From the NCBI GenBank assembly GCA_945861025.1, contig CAMASN010000033.1, forward strand, positions 1 through 33,032: a DNA stretch of 33,032 nucleotides, written 5' to 3'. This document shows, piece after piece, positions 1-9,344 of this stretch (positions within the stretch are counted from its first letter, which is position 1; every line of letters begins with the position of its first letter). The notes below the pieces were generated by a model that was given only the letters and a program-made list of their open reading frames with translations, did not search any database and was not told the origin of the DNA. This DNA comes from Ferrithrix thermotolerans DSM 19514 (GTDB lineage: Bacteria > Actinomycetota > Acidimicrobiia > Acidimicrobiales > Ilumatobacteraceae). The position numbers were made by a program, and so were the translations under genes.

Positions 1-341
1 TGGGCGACCCACTCGCCGACCTCGGTCTGCTGATGGTCTACTGGACCGGCCCCGACGACGAAGGCTCTGCATGGACCGGTTCTTCCACCAGCGCTCCAGG
101 CTTTTTGAATCGTCAGGATCTCGCCGACCGCTACGCGCAAGTCACCGGCCGCGACCTCTCCCAACTCGATTTCTATGTGGCCTTCGCCTATTGGAAACTG
201 GCGTGCATTCTTGAGGGTGTCTACTCGCGCTACCTCGGTGGTGCGCTGGGCGATCGCGATCCCGAAGAACTGCTCCCGTTCAAGATGCAAGTCGACGGCG
301 CCGCGCTCAAAGCCCTCGAGGCGCTCGGACGTTTGAAATGA
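1..341 (+). CDS. Phosphotransferase (aminoglycoside phosphotransferase/APH family), C-terminal part
   Basis: The reading frame is open from the window edge (codons begin at base 3), so the start and the N-terminal two thirds lie upstream. The visible part begins GDPLADLGLLMVYW, which matches the metal-binding/activation-segment region of APH-type small-molecule kinases, where GDP.AD(L/I)G follows the catalytic loop. It is followed by the helical C-terminal lobe (FYVAFAYWKLACILEGVYSR) found in the actinobacterial branch that resembles the kinase domain of ACAD10/11. These proteins are thought to phosphorylate small hydroxylated molecules or acyl-CoA derivatives; the substrate here is unknown. 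The catalytic HGD motif is outside the window. The stop overlaps the next gene by four bases (ATGA), so the two are probably translationally coupled. Confidence 0.8.
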   Translation, partial: GDPLADLGLLMVYWTGPDDEGSAWTGSSTSAPGFLNRQDLADRYAQVTGRDLSQLDFYVAFAYWKLACILEGVYSRYLGGALGDRDPEELLPFKMQVDGAALKALEALGRLK

Positions 342-1228
342 CCAACGCCTATACGTTCGTCGACGGAGCTGCACCCGAGGTTCACGACGCAGCGCTAGTC
401 GTGATGTTCACCGGTTGGATCGACGCAAGTGGCGCCGCCGGTGCAGCGATGGCCACTCTCGAAACCGAGTGCAACGCGCATACGATTGCCACCTTCGATA
501 GCGACACGTTCATCGACTACCGCGCTCGGCGTCCGACAATGGAACTGCGCGACGGCGTGAATACCAAACTCACATGGCCCGAGATCGAACTGAAGCTCGG
601 ACACGATCTCGATGGTAAGGCTGTGCTGTTGCTCAGCGGCCCCGAGCCCGACATGGCCTGGCGTTACTTCGCTCGCGAGGTCGCGGCGCTTGGCGTGGCA
701 CTCGGCGTGCGCCGCATGGTTGCGCTTGGCGCATACCCATTTGCGTCGCCGCACACTCGCCCAGCTCGCCTGTCGGTCTCGGCCCCTTCGGCCGAACTCG
801 TCGCCTCGTTGCATCTTCAAAAGAACTCTGTCGATGTTCCTGCAGGTGTCGCTTCGGTGCTCGAGCACTCCTTTCACGATGCAGGCATCGAGTCGCTTGG
901 ACTCTGGGTTCAAGTGCCCCACTACATCGCCACAATGGCCTATCCGGCCGCCACAGTTTCGTTGCTCACCGGCCTTGACCAGTACGGCGGTGTCCGGGTC
1001 GATGGCGCGGACCCGCGGCAGGAGACAGCCATCCAACGTGAGCGGCTCGACGAGCTCGTGGCTGGCAACGACGACCACCGCGAGATGGTCCTCCAACTTG
1101 AGGCCGTGTACGACAGCGTCGAGAACCACCCGTCGAGCGATCGCCAATTCACCGACGCCGAGATTCCAACCGGCGACGAACTCGCAGCCGAACTCGAGCA
1201 GTACCTTCGCGACCAAACCGAAGGCTGA
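338..1228 (+). CDS. PAC2 family protein
   Basis: A 296-residue protein of the PAC2 (proteasome assembly chaperone 2) family, widespread in actinobacteria with no settled role. Features that support the call are the N-terminal strand-turn VVMFTGWIDASGAAGAAM (about residues 22-39), the segment FIDYRARRPTMELRDG (about 58-73), the central LLLSGPEPDMAWRYFA (about 97-112), and the phosphorylase-like core with RRMVALGAYPFASPHTRP. Length is typical of the family. The C-terminal 70 residues are acidic and predicted helical. The ATG overlaps the preceding kinase stop by four bases (ATGA). In actinobacteria such proteins are sometimes discussed in relation to the proteasome, but no proteasome gene is visible here. 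A long antisense frame across this gene looks like a GC-rich shadow. Confidence 0.85.
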   Translation: MTNAYTFVDGAAPEVHDAALVVMFTGWIDASGAAGAAMATLETECNAHTIATFDSDTFIDYRARRPTMELRDGVNTKLTWPEIELKLGHDLDGKAVLLLSGPEPDMAWRYFAREVAALGVALGVRRMVALGAYPFASPHTRPARLSVSAPSAELVASLHLQKNSVDVPAGVASVLEHSFHDAGIESLGLWVQVPHYIATMAYPAATVSLLTGLDQYGGVRVDGADPRQETAIQRERLDELVAGNDDHREMVLQLEAVYDSVENHPSSDRQFTDAEIPTGDELAAELEQYLRDQTEG

Positions 1229-1305
1229 CTCACCCGATCAAGTACCCACGCCTGCAACACGGGCGATAGGTTTCATGCAGCACATGACACGAGGGGGATT
1301 CGCAC

Positions 1306-2325
1306 ATGAAGGTTGATGGAGGAATCGGTACCGACCTGCACAAGGTCGCCGAACAGGCCAAGCAAGCCGAAGCCGCTGGCTACTCGGGAGCATGGACTGC
1401 TGAGACAAGCCACGATCCATTTTTTCCCTTGCTGCTCGCCGCAGAGCACACCACCACACTCGAGCTCGGCACGTCGATTGCCGTAGCGTTTGCGCGCAGC
1501 CCAATGACGCTCGCCAACACTGGCTGGGATTTGCAGAGCTTCTCAAAGGGCCGCTTCGTGATGGGCCTCGGCAGCCAGATCAAGCCACACATCACCAAGC
1601 GTTTCAGCATGGAGTGGAGCCACCCGGCGGCCCGTATGCGCGAGATGGTTCTGGCGATGCGCGCCATCTGGGATTGCTGGCTCAACGGCACCGCACTCAA
1701 CTTCCGCGGCGAGTTCTACACCCATACGTTGATGACACCGTTCTTCGCTCCTGCCGCCTCAGACATCAGCGAGTACGGCGTGCCAAAGATCTTTCTCGCA
1801 GGCGTTGGCGAATTGATGACCGAGGTTGCGGGCGAAGTGTGCGACGGCTTCATCTGCCACGGCTTCACCACCGAGAAGTACCTACGCGAGGTCACCATTC
1901 CGGCGCTCACCCGTGGTCGCGCCAAGGCCGGCAAGACCATGGAGGGCTTCGAGATTGTTGGGCCAAGCTTTGTGGTCACCGGCACCGACAAAGCCGAAAT
2001 GGCCGCAGCCATCGACGGCACCCGTCAGCAGATCGCGTTCTACGGTTCGACACCTGCCTACAAAAACGTGCTCGACATCCACGGATGGGGCGGCTTGCAA
2101 GAGCAGCTCAACACGCTGAGCAAGCAGGGCGGTTGGGTCGAGATGGGAAAGCTCATCAACGACGAAATCCTCAACACGTTTGCGGTGGTGGGCGAGCCCG
2201 AGCACATCGCTCCTGAGCTGCACCAGCGTTATGGCGATGTGATTCAGCGCATCAGCTTCTACACGCCCTATAAGACCGACCCCGTGCGTTGGCAGCAGGT
2301 GATCAACGCAGTCAAGGCGTCGTAG
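1306..2325 (+). CDS. LLM class F420-dependent oxidoreductase (TIGR03617-like)
   Basis: A 339-residue TIM-barrel protein of the luciferase-like monooxygenase superfamily. The start MKVDGGIGTDLHKVAEQAKQAEAAGYSG, then ELGTSIAVAFARSPMTLANTGWDLQSFSKGRFVMGLGSQI, is the pattern of the actinobacterial TIGR03617 group, which is assigned to coenzyme F420 rather than FMN. Later markers are HPAARMREMVLAMRAIW, the active-site-side loop FRGEFYTHTLMTPFFAP, and IFLAGVGELMTEVAGEVCDGFICHGF. The likely role is hydride transfer from F420H2 to an unknown substrate in the cytoplasm. The ATG at 1306 is preceded by a purine-rich GAGGGGG about 9 bases upstream. The gene is 77 bases after the PAC2 gene and probably forms its own unit or the tail of that operon. 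A hairpin overlaps its stop codon. Confidence 0.88.
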   Translation: MKVDGGIGTDLHKVAEQAKQAEAAGYSGAWTAETSHDPFFPLLLAAEHTTTLELGTSIAVAFARSPMTLANTGWDLQSFSKGRFVMGLGSQIKPHITKRFSMEWSHPAARMREMVLAMRAIWDCWLNGTALNFRGEFYTHTLMTPFFAPAASDISEYGVPKIFLAGVGELMTEVAGEVCDGFICHGFTTEKYLREVTIPALTRGRAKAGKTMEGFEIVGPSFVVTGTDKAEMAAAIDGTRQQIAFYGSTPAYKNVLDIHGWGGLQEQLNTLSKQGGWVEMGKLINDEILNTFAVVGEPEHIAPELHQRYGDVIQRISFYTPYKTDPVRWQQVINAVKAS

Positions 2326-2349
2326 CGCCAGCGCTGCTGGGCGCTTGTT
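2324..2349. terminator. Hairpin between convergent genes
   Basis: AGCGCCAGC pairs with GCTGGGCGCT (nine pairs, one bulged G, GCT loop). The left arm begins inside the TAG stop of the LLM oxidoreductase, and TTGTTGT follows. The next gene ends on the opposite strand at 2351, so this probably serves both directions. The U-tract is imperfect. Confidence 0.5.
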
Positions 2350-2350
2350 G

Positions 2351-3394
2351 TCAGGCGCCTAGGCCAATGAGCCAGCGACGAACGTTGTCGCCCAGCGCCG
2401 AGATGTCGTAGCCGCCCTCTTGCAGCACAACTGTGGGAAGGCCAAGCTCGGCAACTACTGCACCGCACCGCTCGAACCCATCGGTTGTTACCGAGAGGTC
2501 GCAGATCGGGTCGGTGATAAAAGTATCGAGTCCGAGCGACACGATGACCATGCTTGACCCGAACGACGCAATGGAGTCACATGCGTGTTGGAGCGCGGCG
2601 ACGTACGCATCGTCTTCGGTGCGCGCTGCGAGCGGAAGGTTGAGGTTTGATCCCGCTCCCCTGCCTGCGCCCGTTTCGTCGGCATAGCCAACGGTGTACG
2701 GATATGCGCGGGCCGGATCGCCGTGCAGCGACACGTACTGCACATCGTCGCGCGCATAGAAGATCTCTTGAGTGCCGTTGCCGTGGTGATAATCGACATC
2801 GAGCACCGTGACCTTGGAGCCCGTCGTTGTGGCCACATGGTGCGCGGCGATCGCTGCGTTGTTGAAGAAGCAGTAACCGCCGTACATCGAACTCGTTGCG
2901 TGATGCCCTGGCGGACGGCACAGCCCATAGGCAGACGCTGCGCCATCGAGCACAATCTGCGTGGCGCTCATTGCGGTGTCTACCGCGGCAAGCGCCGCCG
3001 TGTAGGTGCCGTTGGTGATGGGCGTGGTTGTCTCAAAGCACCACCAGCCAAGTCGACCATTCACCGACTCGGGCTCGCGCCCCGGCGACATACCGTTGCG
3101 CAGCGCAGGCCGATAAAACACGTCGGGAGCGACATCGGCCGTGGGCCCGCACGCGATCTGATATTCGTCCCACGCGGTCGATAAGAAACGAAGCAAACCC
3201 GGATCGTGCACGGCGTCAATCGGGTCGGCACCCCATGATGACGGTGCCACCAGATCGAAGCGCTTATCAGCCTGTAGCGCCGCGCGAATTGCCTCGCCCC
3301 GGCCGATGTGCTCCCATGGTTCCATCACCCGAGATTGTTCGATGCTGCTCTTTGGATCGTGCAGCAGGTGGGCAGGCGTGTAGACGACCTTCAT
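2351..3394 (-). CDS. Histone deacetylase-fold amidohydrolase (acetylpolyamine amidohydrolase-like)
   Basis: A 347-residue arginase/deacetylase-fold zinc hydrolase expected to remove acetyl or acyl groups from lysine side chains or polyamines. The key residues are present: the His-His dyad in RPPGHHA (H164-H165), zinc ligands D201 and H203 in DVDYHHGNGT, the third zinc ligand D290 in SLGLDTF, and the transition-state Tyr329 in EGGYD. The loop WWCFETTTPITNGTY (about 117-131) resembles the bacterial acetylpolyamine amidohydrolase and class IIb branch more than AcuC. ATG at 3394 is chosen because it begins MKVVYTP; a GTG at 3400 would add two residues, and neither has an ideal ribosome-binding site. 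It lies 55 bases after the acyl-AMP ligase on the same strand, so the two are probably co-transcribed. The substrate is not determined by the sequence. Confidence 0.87.
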   Translation of the reverse strand: MKVVYTPAHLLHDPKSSIEQSRVMEPWEHIGRGEAIRAALQADKRFDLVAPSSWGADPIDAVHDPGLLRFLSTAWDEYQIACGPTADVAPDVFYRPALRNGMSPGREPESVNGRLGWWCFETTTPITNGTYTAALAAVDTAMSATQIVLDGAASAYGLCRPPGHHATSSMYGGYCFFNNAAIAAHHVATTTGSKVTVLDVDYHHGNGTQEIFYARDDVQYVSLHGDPARAYPYTVGYADETGAGRGAGSNLNLPLAARTEDDAYVAALQHACDSIASFGSSMVIVSLGLDTFITDPICDLSVTTDGFERCGAVVAELGLPTVVLQEGGYDISALGDNVRRWLIGLGA

Positions 3395-3449
3395 CTCCAC
3401 ATCGTTGCAGAAACCAACTCACCACGCGCACCCTCTGGAGCGAGGTGTG

Positions 3450-5141
3450 TTACTCGAAGAGTTCGAGTTCTTCGTTGAGATACAACTCGCGACACTTGGC
3501 GCGCTGCAGTTTGCCCGATGAGGTCTTCGGCAACGTGCCGGCCTTGACCAGCATGATGTCGCGTGGCGGCAGGCCGCACACTTCGATAGTGCGATGGTGA
3601 ATGGCAGCCCGCACTGCGGCGGTGTCTTCGGTGCGAACTTCGGCAACAACGACAACAGTCTCTTTGCCCTTGTAGCCCTCGACGCCGAACGCAATCACGT
3701 TGCCAGCGCGCACACCCTCGAGTGGGCCCACTGCTCGCTCGATGTCTTCGGGGAACACGTTGCGCCCGCCAACGATGATGACGTCTTTGATGCGACCGCA
3801 CAGCACCAATTCGTTGTCGAGCATGTACCCGAGGTCGCCAGTGCAGAGCCATCCATCGACGAACATCGCCGCAGTTGCATCGGGGCGCTTGTAGTAACCC
3901 GGCGTGACCGAAGTGCCGCGGAGAAGCAACTCGCCAACATGGCGTTCGGGAAGTTCTTCACGGGTGTCGACATGCACGATGCGCATCTCAAGGCCGGGGA
4001 CAGGACGACCCAACAACGGAAGGCGACGCACCGCGTCGGCTTCGGTGTCGTCGGTGATGTCGATTGGCTTGGCCACGCGATCTCGCTCGAGTAGCACTCG
4101 GTCGACATTGTCGGTACGCAAGCCGCGGTACCGCGGCGGGAACGCTCCACCGATTGCTACCTCAGCCATGCCGAAGGCGGGGAAGACGCCACCGGGCTTG
4201 AATCCGAAACGGCCGGCTTCAACAACAAACGCCTCAACGGCCGATGGATCGACGGGCTCAGCACCGCTGAGAGCAAGCGTGAGTTGCGAGAGGTCGAGAT
4301 CCTTCATGCGTTTGAGCGCTCGGGTGGCGAGCACCCATGAGAAGTTTGGACCCGCTGTCGCAGTGCCGCCGTGATCGCTGATCCACTGCATCCAGTTGCC
4401 CGGGTGCGCCATGAAGTCTTGAGGTGCTGCTTGCACAAGCTGGCATCCGTTGGTCATTGGGATCGAGAGAAATCCGACCAGTCCCATGTCGTGATAGAGC
4501 GGTAGCCACGACACCATTACTTCGTCGGGACCGAGCTGCGCCGCAGCGCAGGAAGCATCGATGTTTGCAGTGAGTACCCGATCGGGAATCATCACGCCTT
4601 TGGGTTCGCTGGTGGATCCGCTGGTGTATTGCAGGATCACCAATCGCTCTGGATCGTGAGCAGGAATCTCAAGCCGCTCGCCCGACGGATTGCCCGGACG
4701 CGGCATCACTGCCGCCATTGGCTCGATCGGTGGATCGCCAGGACCCGATTGGTAAAACGGCGCCAACGCATCGTCGATGAGCACAAGCTTTGCGTCGCCA
4801 TGCTGAATGCGACCACGCGTGCTCTCGACAAATGCGTCGAGCGATGCCATCCGCATCGGGAGCGGCAGCACCATGCTGGCGATGCCGCTGAGCCAGCAGC
4901 CTTGGATGATGGTCATCAACGCGCGGCTGGTGGGCCCGAGGATTGCGACATGGTCGCCGGGCACAAGCCCGCGAGCCTGCAGTGCTGCACCAACTGCGCG
5001 AGCTTCGTCGTGGATCTGACCCCACGAAATAAAGCTCGGCTCGTCGGCGGTTGTGACCGAAGCACCGACGAAGCGGACCCCCGTTGGACGGTCGGCCGCT
5101 CGCTGTAGTCGATCGGTGATAGAACCAGTGATCAAAGTCAT
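3450..5141 (-). CDS. Fatty-acyl-AMP ligase (FadD32-like adenylate-forming enzyme)
   Basis: A 563-residue ANL-superfamily enzyme that adenylates a carboxylic acid. Seen in order: P-loop YTSGSTSEPKGVM (172-184), WLPLYHDMGLVGF (212-224), FGMAE (323-327), CTGDLGY (433-439), GRIKD (449-453), and the adenylation lysine K544 in PKTSSGKLQR. The segment YRGLRTDNVDRVLLERDRVAKP before the hinge and GGRNVFPEDIE after it match fatty-acyl-AMP ligases, which hand acyl-AMP to an acyl carrier protein or polyketide synthase, rather than acyl-CoA ligases. No ACP or PKS gene is adjacent. The ATG at 5141 is preferred: AGGGAAG stands just upstream. The frame continues to 5222, but that start would run into the divergent dsbB-like gene. 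It is the first gene of a pair with the deacetylase-fold enzyme. Confidence 0.87.
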   Translation of the reverse strand: MTLITGSITDRLQRAADRPTGVRFVGASVTTADEPSFISWGQIHDEARAVGAALQARGLVPGDHVAILGPTSRALMTIIQGCWLSGIASMVLPLPMRMASLDAFVESTRGRIQHGDAKLVLIDDALAPFYQSGPGDPPIEPMAAVMPRPGNPSGERLEIPAHDPERLVILQYTSGSTSEPKGVMIPDRVLTANIDASCAAAQLGPDEVMVSWLPLYHDMGLVGFLSIPMTNGCQLVQAAPQDFMAHPGNWMQWISDHGGTATAGPNFSWVLATRALKRMKDLDLSQLTLALSGAEPVDPSAVEAFVVEAGRFGFKPGGVFPAFGMAEVAIGGAFPPRYRGLRTDNVDRVLLERDRVAKPIDITDDTEADAVRRLPLLGRPVPGLEMRIVHVDTREELPERHVGELLLRGTSVTPGYYKRPDATAAMFVDGWLCTGDLGYMLDNELVLCGRIKDVIIVGGRNVFPEDIERAVGPLEGVRAGNVIAFGVEGYKGKETVVVVAEVRTEDTAAVRAAIHHRTIEVCGLPPRDIMLVKAGTLPKTSSGKLQRAKCRELYLNEELELFE

Positions 5142-5201
5142 AAGCTTCCCTAACCTAGTCGGCGAGGGAACTTCGAACCCGTTCTCAACGACTTGCTGAA
5201 C

Positions 5202-5741
5202 ATGACCCCCCTCAAAGCGCAACTCTTCTTCGCCACCCTGACCCTCGCGGTCCTCGCGGCCTCGGTTGTTTTGATCCTCATGCGTGTCCTCGCGATGCGG
5301 CGTCCATCGGCACGTGAATCGCTCAACGCGCTGTCGGCCGCATGTGTTCCGCTCGCAGCTCTCATCGCTGCTGTATCGATGGCGGGCAGCTTGTACTTCT
5401 CCGAGGTTGCCAGCTATCTGCCCTGCACGCTGTGCTGGTATCAGCGCATCGCGATGTATTCACTGGCGATCATCCTCACCATCGCTGCGGTGCGTCGCGA
5501 CACCCTGATCCGTCGCTACTCATTGCCCTTGGCCGGCATCGGAATTCTGATCTCGGGATACCACTACCTTCTCGAACGCTTTCCCGAACTCGACACCGGC
5601 GTGTGCAACACCACAGTCCCGTGCGAATACGTGTGGTTCGAGAAGTTCGGTTTCGTGACCCTGCCGTTCATGGCACTGGTCGGCTTCATCGCCATCTTCG
5701 CGCTCACTAGCGTCCCCTCTCCAACCACCCCCAAGGAGTAA
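5202..5741 (+). CDS. dsbB: Disulfide bond formation protein B (DsbB/BdbC-like)
   Basis: A membrane thiol oxidase that reoxidises an extracytoplasmic DsbA-like partner and passes electrons to quinone. Counting from a TTG at 5193, the first redox pair is C78-C81 in LPCTLCWYQR, the hallmark of the family, and the second is C138 and C144 in GVCNTTVPCEY. About five hydrophobic segments are visible (near 8-31, 47-68, 86-101, 110-126 and 154-172), one more than E. coli DsbB; the extra one is N-terminal. The ATG at 5202 is chosen, and TTG at 5193 would add three residues; neither has a clear ribosome-binding site. It is divergent from the acyl-AMP ligase across about 60 bases and two bases upstream of a TlpA-like gene, with which it probably forms a redox pair. 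Confidence 0.85.
   Translation: MTPLKAQLFFATLTLAVLAASVVLILMRVLAMRRPSARESLNALSAACVPLAALIAAVSMAGSLYFSEVASYLPCTLCWYQRIAMYSLAIILTIAAVRRDTLIRRYSLPLAGIGILISGYHYLLERFPELDTGVCNTTVPCEYVWFEKFGFVTLPFMALVGFIAIFALTSVPSPTTPKE
5733..5738 (+). promoter_or_regulatory. Ribosome binding site of the TlpA-like gene inside the dsbB stop region
   Basis: AAGGAG occupies the last two sense codons of the DsbB-like gene and lies five bases before the GTG at 5744. It fixes that GTG as the start and suggests coupled translation of the two redox genes. Confidence 0.75.
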
Positions 5742-5743
5742 TC

Positions 5744-6403
5744 GTGACCTTCCCCACCACCAATACCCCCCATAAGAAGAACCCCGCCAAGTCCCTGTGG
5801 ATCGGCGTCGGCGCCGCTCTCACTTTGGTCGTCGTGATCGCAGCGATCATTGCCTTTGCTGGCGGCGACAGCACCAAGACAGTTACCTCGTTACCTACCG
5901 AAGTCGAAGAGTTCAGACCGGTCATCGTTACCGGAGCGGCGCTACCCACCATGCCCGAGGGCGACGATCCAGCAGTGGGCATTCAGGCGCCTCAACTCGA
6001 CGGCTCCGCGTTCGATGGCTCCGCTATCACCATCAAACCGGGCGAGCCAACCTTGGTGGTGCTGCTCGCTCATTGGTGCCCACATTGCCAACGCGAGGTT
6101 CCCCGTTTAGTGCAGTGGAACAACGAAGGCGGAGTACCCGAAGGCGTGCAGATCGTTGGAATTTCTACCGCAACCGACTCGCAGAAACCCAACTTCCCGC
6201 CGTCGGCCTGGCTCGCCAACGAGACGTTTCCGTGGCCTGTGCTCGTTGACAGCGCCAAGCAAGAGGCCGCGAATGCTCTTGGCCTGTCAGGGTTCCCAAC
6301 CTTCGTGTTTCTCGATGCCGAGGGCAAGGTGCTGTTCCGCACGAGTGGCGAGGTTGAGATGTCCACCCTTCGCGAGATGATCGTCGACACGATGGGCACC
6401 TGA
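5744..6403 (+). CDS. TlpA-like membrane-anchored thioredoxin-fold protein
   Basis: A 219-residue thiol-disulfide oxidoreductase of the TlpA/ResA/DsbE type. A basic N-terminus is followed by one membrane anchor (about 18-40), a linker, and a thioredoxin domain from about residue 78. The active site is W111-C-P-H-C115 in AHWCPHCQREVP, and the cis-proline is P185 in GFPTFVFLD. The CPHC dipeptide resembles DsbA more than the CEPC/CPPC of typical TlpA/ResA, so an oxidising role paired with the adjacent DsbB-like protein is plausible. The anchor would place the domain outside the membrane. The start is GTG with AAGGAG five bases upstream. The gene follows dsbB by two bases. Confidence 0.86.
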   Translation: MTFPTTNTPHKKNPAKSLWIGVGAALTLVVVIAAIIAFAGGDSTKTVTSLPTEVEEFRPVIVTGAALPTMPEGDDPAVGIQAPQLDGSAFDGSAITIKPGEPTLVVLLAHWCPHCQREVPRLVQWNNEGGVPEGVQIVGISTATDSQKPNFPPSAWLANETFPWPVLVDSAKQEAANALGLSGFPTFVFLDAEGKVLFRTSGEVEMSTLREMIVDTMGT

Positions 6404-6451
6404 GTAATGGTCGTGGGTAGCTAGTCAGCAGGCCCGTAGAGTGGGAGTCCT

Positions 6452-9289
6452 ATGGCTCACGCCGACTCTGACATCCCAAATTTTCGTTACTCATCTGCGC
6501 TTGCTCAAGACATCGAACTGCGTTGGCAGCACTGGTGGGATAGCCATGGCTCCTTCGAGGCACCGAACCCGGCGGGGCCACTCGGCGACCTAGCAGCGGT
6601 TGCTGGCCGCGAGAAAATGTTCGTTCTCGACATGTTTCCCTACCCCTCAGGCGCAGGCCTGCATGTGGGGCATCCACTCGGATTTATTGGCACCGATGTG
6701 TTCAGTCGCTACAAGCGGATGGCTGGCTACAACGTGTGTTACACGATGGGCTTCGATGCGTTCGGTCTACCAGCAGAGCAATATGCCGTGCAGACCGGCC
6801 AGCATCCTGCCATCACCACTTCGGCCAACATCGCCAACATGCGCCGACAGTTGGCACGCCTCGGCCTGAGCCACGACAAGCGTCGCAGCATCGAGACCAC
6901 TGATCCGCAGTACTACCGCTGGACCCAATGGATCTTCCTACAAATCTTCAACTCGTGGTACGACACCAGCGCCAACAACGGCGTCGGCAGTGCGCGACCA
7001 ATCGCCGAACTGATCACCGCATTCGAAAGCGGATCACGGGCTACACCCGATGGCCGAGCCTGGTCGTCGCTATCAACGGGTGAGCAACGCAGCCTCGTCG
7101 ACGACCACCGCTTGGCATACGTGTCGGAGGCACCCGTCAACTGGTGTCCCGGCCTCGGCACGGTTGTGGCCAACGAAGAGGTCACCGCCGACGGACGCAG
7201 CGAGCGCGGCAACTTCCCTGTCTTCAAGCGCAACATGCGCCAGTGGATGATGCGCATCACGGCCTATGCAGATCGACTCATCGACGACCTCGACCTGCTC
7301 GACTGGACCGACGCGATCAAGACGATGCAACGCAACTGGATCGGCCGCAGCGAAGGCGCACGCGTTCGTTTCGCCAGCGCGGCAGGCGACATCGAGGTCT
7401 TCACCACTCGTCCCGACACGCTGTTCGGCGCAACCTTTATGGTGCTTGCTCCTGAGCATCCATTCGTGGCCCAACTCACCACAGCCGACCATATCGACGC
7501 GGTCGCCGAATACAAGAGTGTTGCCAAGGCCAAAAAAGACATCGACCGGCAAGACGCCACTCGCGAAAAGACCGGCGTGTTCACCGGTTCGTTCGCCACT
7601 AACCCAGTCAACGGGCAGCAGATTCCTGTGTGGATTGCCGACTACGTACTGATGGGCTACGGCACCGGGGCAATCATGGCCGTGCCGTGTGGCGACCATC
7701 GCGACTTCGAGTTTGCCCGCCAGTTCGGCCTGTCGATTCCCGCGATTCAGCAGCCATCCGCATCGTGGTTCGCCGAACGCAACATCGCCGAGTCGCTCGA
7801 CACATCCACATGGCCCGAGGCATTCGTCGGCGACGCCGTCTACGTGCAATCGGCCAACGCCGACGGTCTCGAGCTCAACGGACTCTCATCGGTGACCGAA
7901 GGTAAGCGTCTCGCCAACGAGTGGCTGAAGGCCCGCGATCGCGGCCACGGCACCGTCAACTTCAGGTTGCGCGATTGGCTCTTCAGTCGCCAGCGCTACT
8001 GGGGTGAGCCCTTCCCCATCGTGTACGACGAATTTGGCCCGATCGGCCTCCCCGATTCGTCGCTACCCGTGCTGCTGCCCGAAACCGAGTCGTTCTCGCC
8101 GCGCACCTTCGATGCCAACGATGAGTTCAGCAACCCCGAATCGCCGCTCGATCGACTCGACTGGTGGACCGACATCGACATGGATCTCGGCGACGGCACG
8201 CGCAGCTATCACCGCGATACCAACGTCATGCCCAACTGGGCTGGCTCGTGTTGGTACGAACTTCGCTATCTCGACCCAACCAACAACGACGTGCTGGTCG
8301 ACAAAGAGGTTGAACGGTACTGGATGGGCCCACAAGGCGACGGCCATCCGGGCGGCGTCGATCTGTATGTCGGTGGCGTCGAGCACGCCGTGTTGCACTT
8401 GTTGTACTCGCGCTTTTGGCACAAGGTGTTGTTCGATCTCGGCCACGTGTCATCGAAAGAACCGTTCCACCGTTTGTTCAACCAAGGCATGATCTTGGCG
8501 GCGGCCTTCAAAGACGAACGCGATGTCTATGTCGACGCGGCAAGCGTTCAAGAGGCCGGCGGACAGTTCACGTTCGAGGGCAAGCCGGTCACACGTGAGT
8601 GGGGCAAGATGGGCAAGAGCCTCAAGAACGCTGTCTCCCCCGACGACATGTACGAGGCCTACGGCGCCGACACTTTGCGTCTCTACGAGATGAGCACGGG
8701 CCCGATGGATGCCTCGCGCCCATGGGAAACCCGCGACGTCGTGGGTATGCACCGATTCCTGCAACGCCTCTGGCGCAACCTCGTCGACGAAGAGACTGGC
8801 GAACTGCGTCTGGGCGCCGCCGCCGACATCGACACGGTTCGGTTGTTGCACCGCACGATCAACGACGTTCGTGCCGACATGGACGACCTGCACTTCAACA
8901 CGGCCATCGCCAAGATGATCGAGCTCAACAACGTGCTCACCAAGCTCGGTGCGTGCCCGCACGATCTGGCCGAATCGCTGGTGCTCATGATCGCTCCACT
9001 GTGTCCGCACATCGCCGAAGAGTTGTGGAGCAAGTTGGGTCATACCGACTCGCTCACTAACACGCCGTTCCCGGTTGCGGACCCTGCGCTACTGGTGTCC
9101 GAGACCATCGAGTTGCCGGTGCAGGTAAACGGCAAGTTCCGCGGCCGCATCGTTGTGCCCACCGACGCCGCCGACGATCAGGTGCGCGCCGCTGCGCTCG
9201 CCGACGACAAGGTCATCGCAGCTCTGGCTGGTGCCACCCCGAAGAAGATCATCGTGGTGCCAGGCCGCACGGTGAACATCGTCGCGTGA
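6452..9289 (+). CDS. leuS: Leucyl-tRNA synthetase
   Basis: A 945-residue class I aminoacyl-tRNA synthetase that charges tRNA-Leu in the cytoplasm. The HIGH motif is HVGH (71-74) inside [17 protein letters not shown]. The KMSKS loop reads KMGKS (719-723). The CP1 editing domain shows [11 protein letters not shown] (from 318) and [19 protein letters not shown] (from 404). An insertion rich in [15 protein letters not shown] (about 180-195) gives the long form common in actinobacteria. The C-terminal end [17 protein letters not shown] is the usual tRNA-binding tail domain. The ATG at 6452 has GTGGGAG a few bases upstream. The gene starts 48 bases after the TlpA-like gene. I see no T-box or leader peptide upstream. 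Confidence 0.98.
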   Translation: MAHADSDIPNFRYSSALAQDIELRWQHWWDSHGSFEAPNPAGPLGDLAAVAGREKMFVLDMFPYPSGAGLHVGHPLGFIGTDVFSRYKRMAGYNVCYTMGFDAFGLPAEQYAVQTGQHPAITTSANIANMRRQLARLGLSHDKRRSIETTDPQYYRWTQWIFLQIFNSWYDTSANNGVGSARPIAELITAFESGSRATPDGRAWSSLSTGEQRSLVDDHRLAYVSEAPVNWCPGLGTVVANEEVTADGRSERGNFPVFKRNMRQWMMRITAYADRLIDDLDLLDWTDAIKTMQRNWIGRSEGARVRFASAAGDIEVFTTRPDTLFGATFMVLAPEHPFVAQLTTADHIDAVAEYKSVAKAKKDIDRQDATREKTGVFTGSFATNPVNGQQIPVWIADYVLMGYGTGAIMAVPCGDHRDFEFARQFGLSIPAIQQPSASWFAERNIAESLDTSTWPEAFVGDAVYVQSANADGLELNGLSSVTEGKRLANEWLKARDRGHGTVNFRLRDWLFSRQRYWGEPFPIVYDEFGPIGLPDSSLPVLLPETESFSPRTFDANDEFSNPESPLDRLDWWTDIDMDLGDGTRSYHRDTNVMPNWAGSCWYELRYLDPTNNDVLVDKEVERYWMGPQGDGHPGGVDLYVGGVEHAVLHLLYSRFWHKVLFDLGHVSSKEPFHRLFNQGMILAAAFKDERDVYVDAASVQEAGGQFTFEGKPVTREWGKMGKSLKNAVSPDDMYEAYGADTLRLYEMSTGPMDASRPWETRDVVGMHRFLQRLWRNLVDEETGELRLGAAADIDTVRLLHRTINDVRADMDDLHFNTAIAKMIELNNVLTKLGACPHDLAESLVLMIAPLCPHIAEELWSKLGHTDSLTNTPFPVADPALLVSETIELPVQVNGKFRGRIVVPTDAADDQVRAAALADDKVIAALAGATPKKIIVVPGRTVNIVA

Positions 9290-9344
9290 GTTGTCGCTGG
9301 CCTTGAGTGCGCCAGCGAAGTCAGACACCGGCAACACTGTTCAC

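Noticed and set aside
395-1216. A 273-codon antisense open frame over the PAC2 gene
   Set aside because: It lies wholly inside a well-supported gene, has no recognisable domain, and such antisense frames are common in GC-rich DNA.
6452-9289. KMGKS instead of KMSKS in leucyl-tRNA synthetase
   Set aside because: To my knowledge this variant is common in the long-form LeuRS of actinobacteria and relatives, and all other motifs are normal, so I do not regard it as novel.
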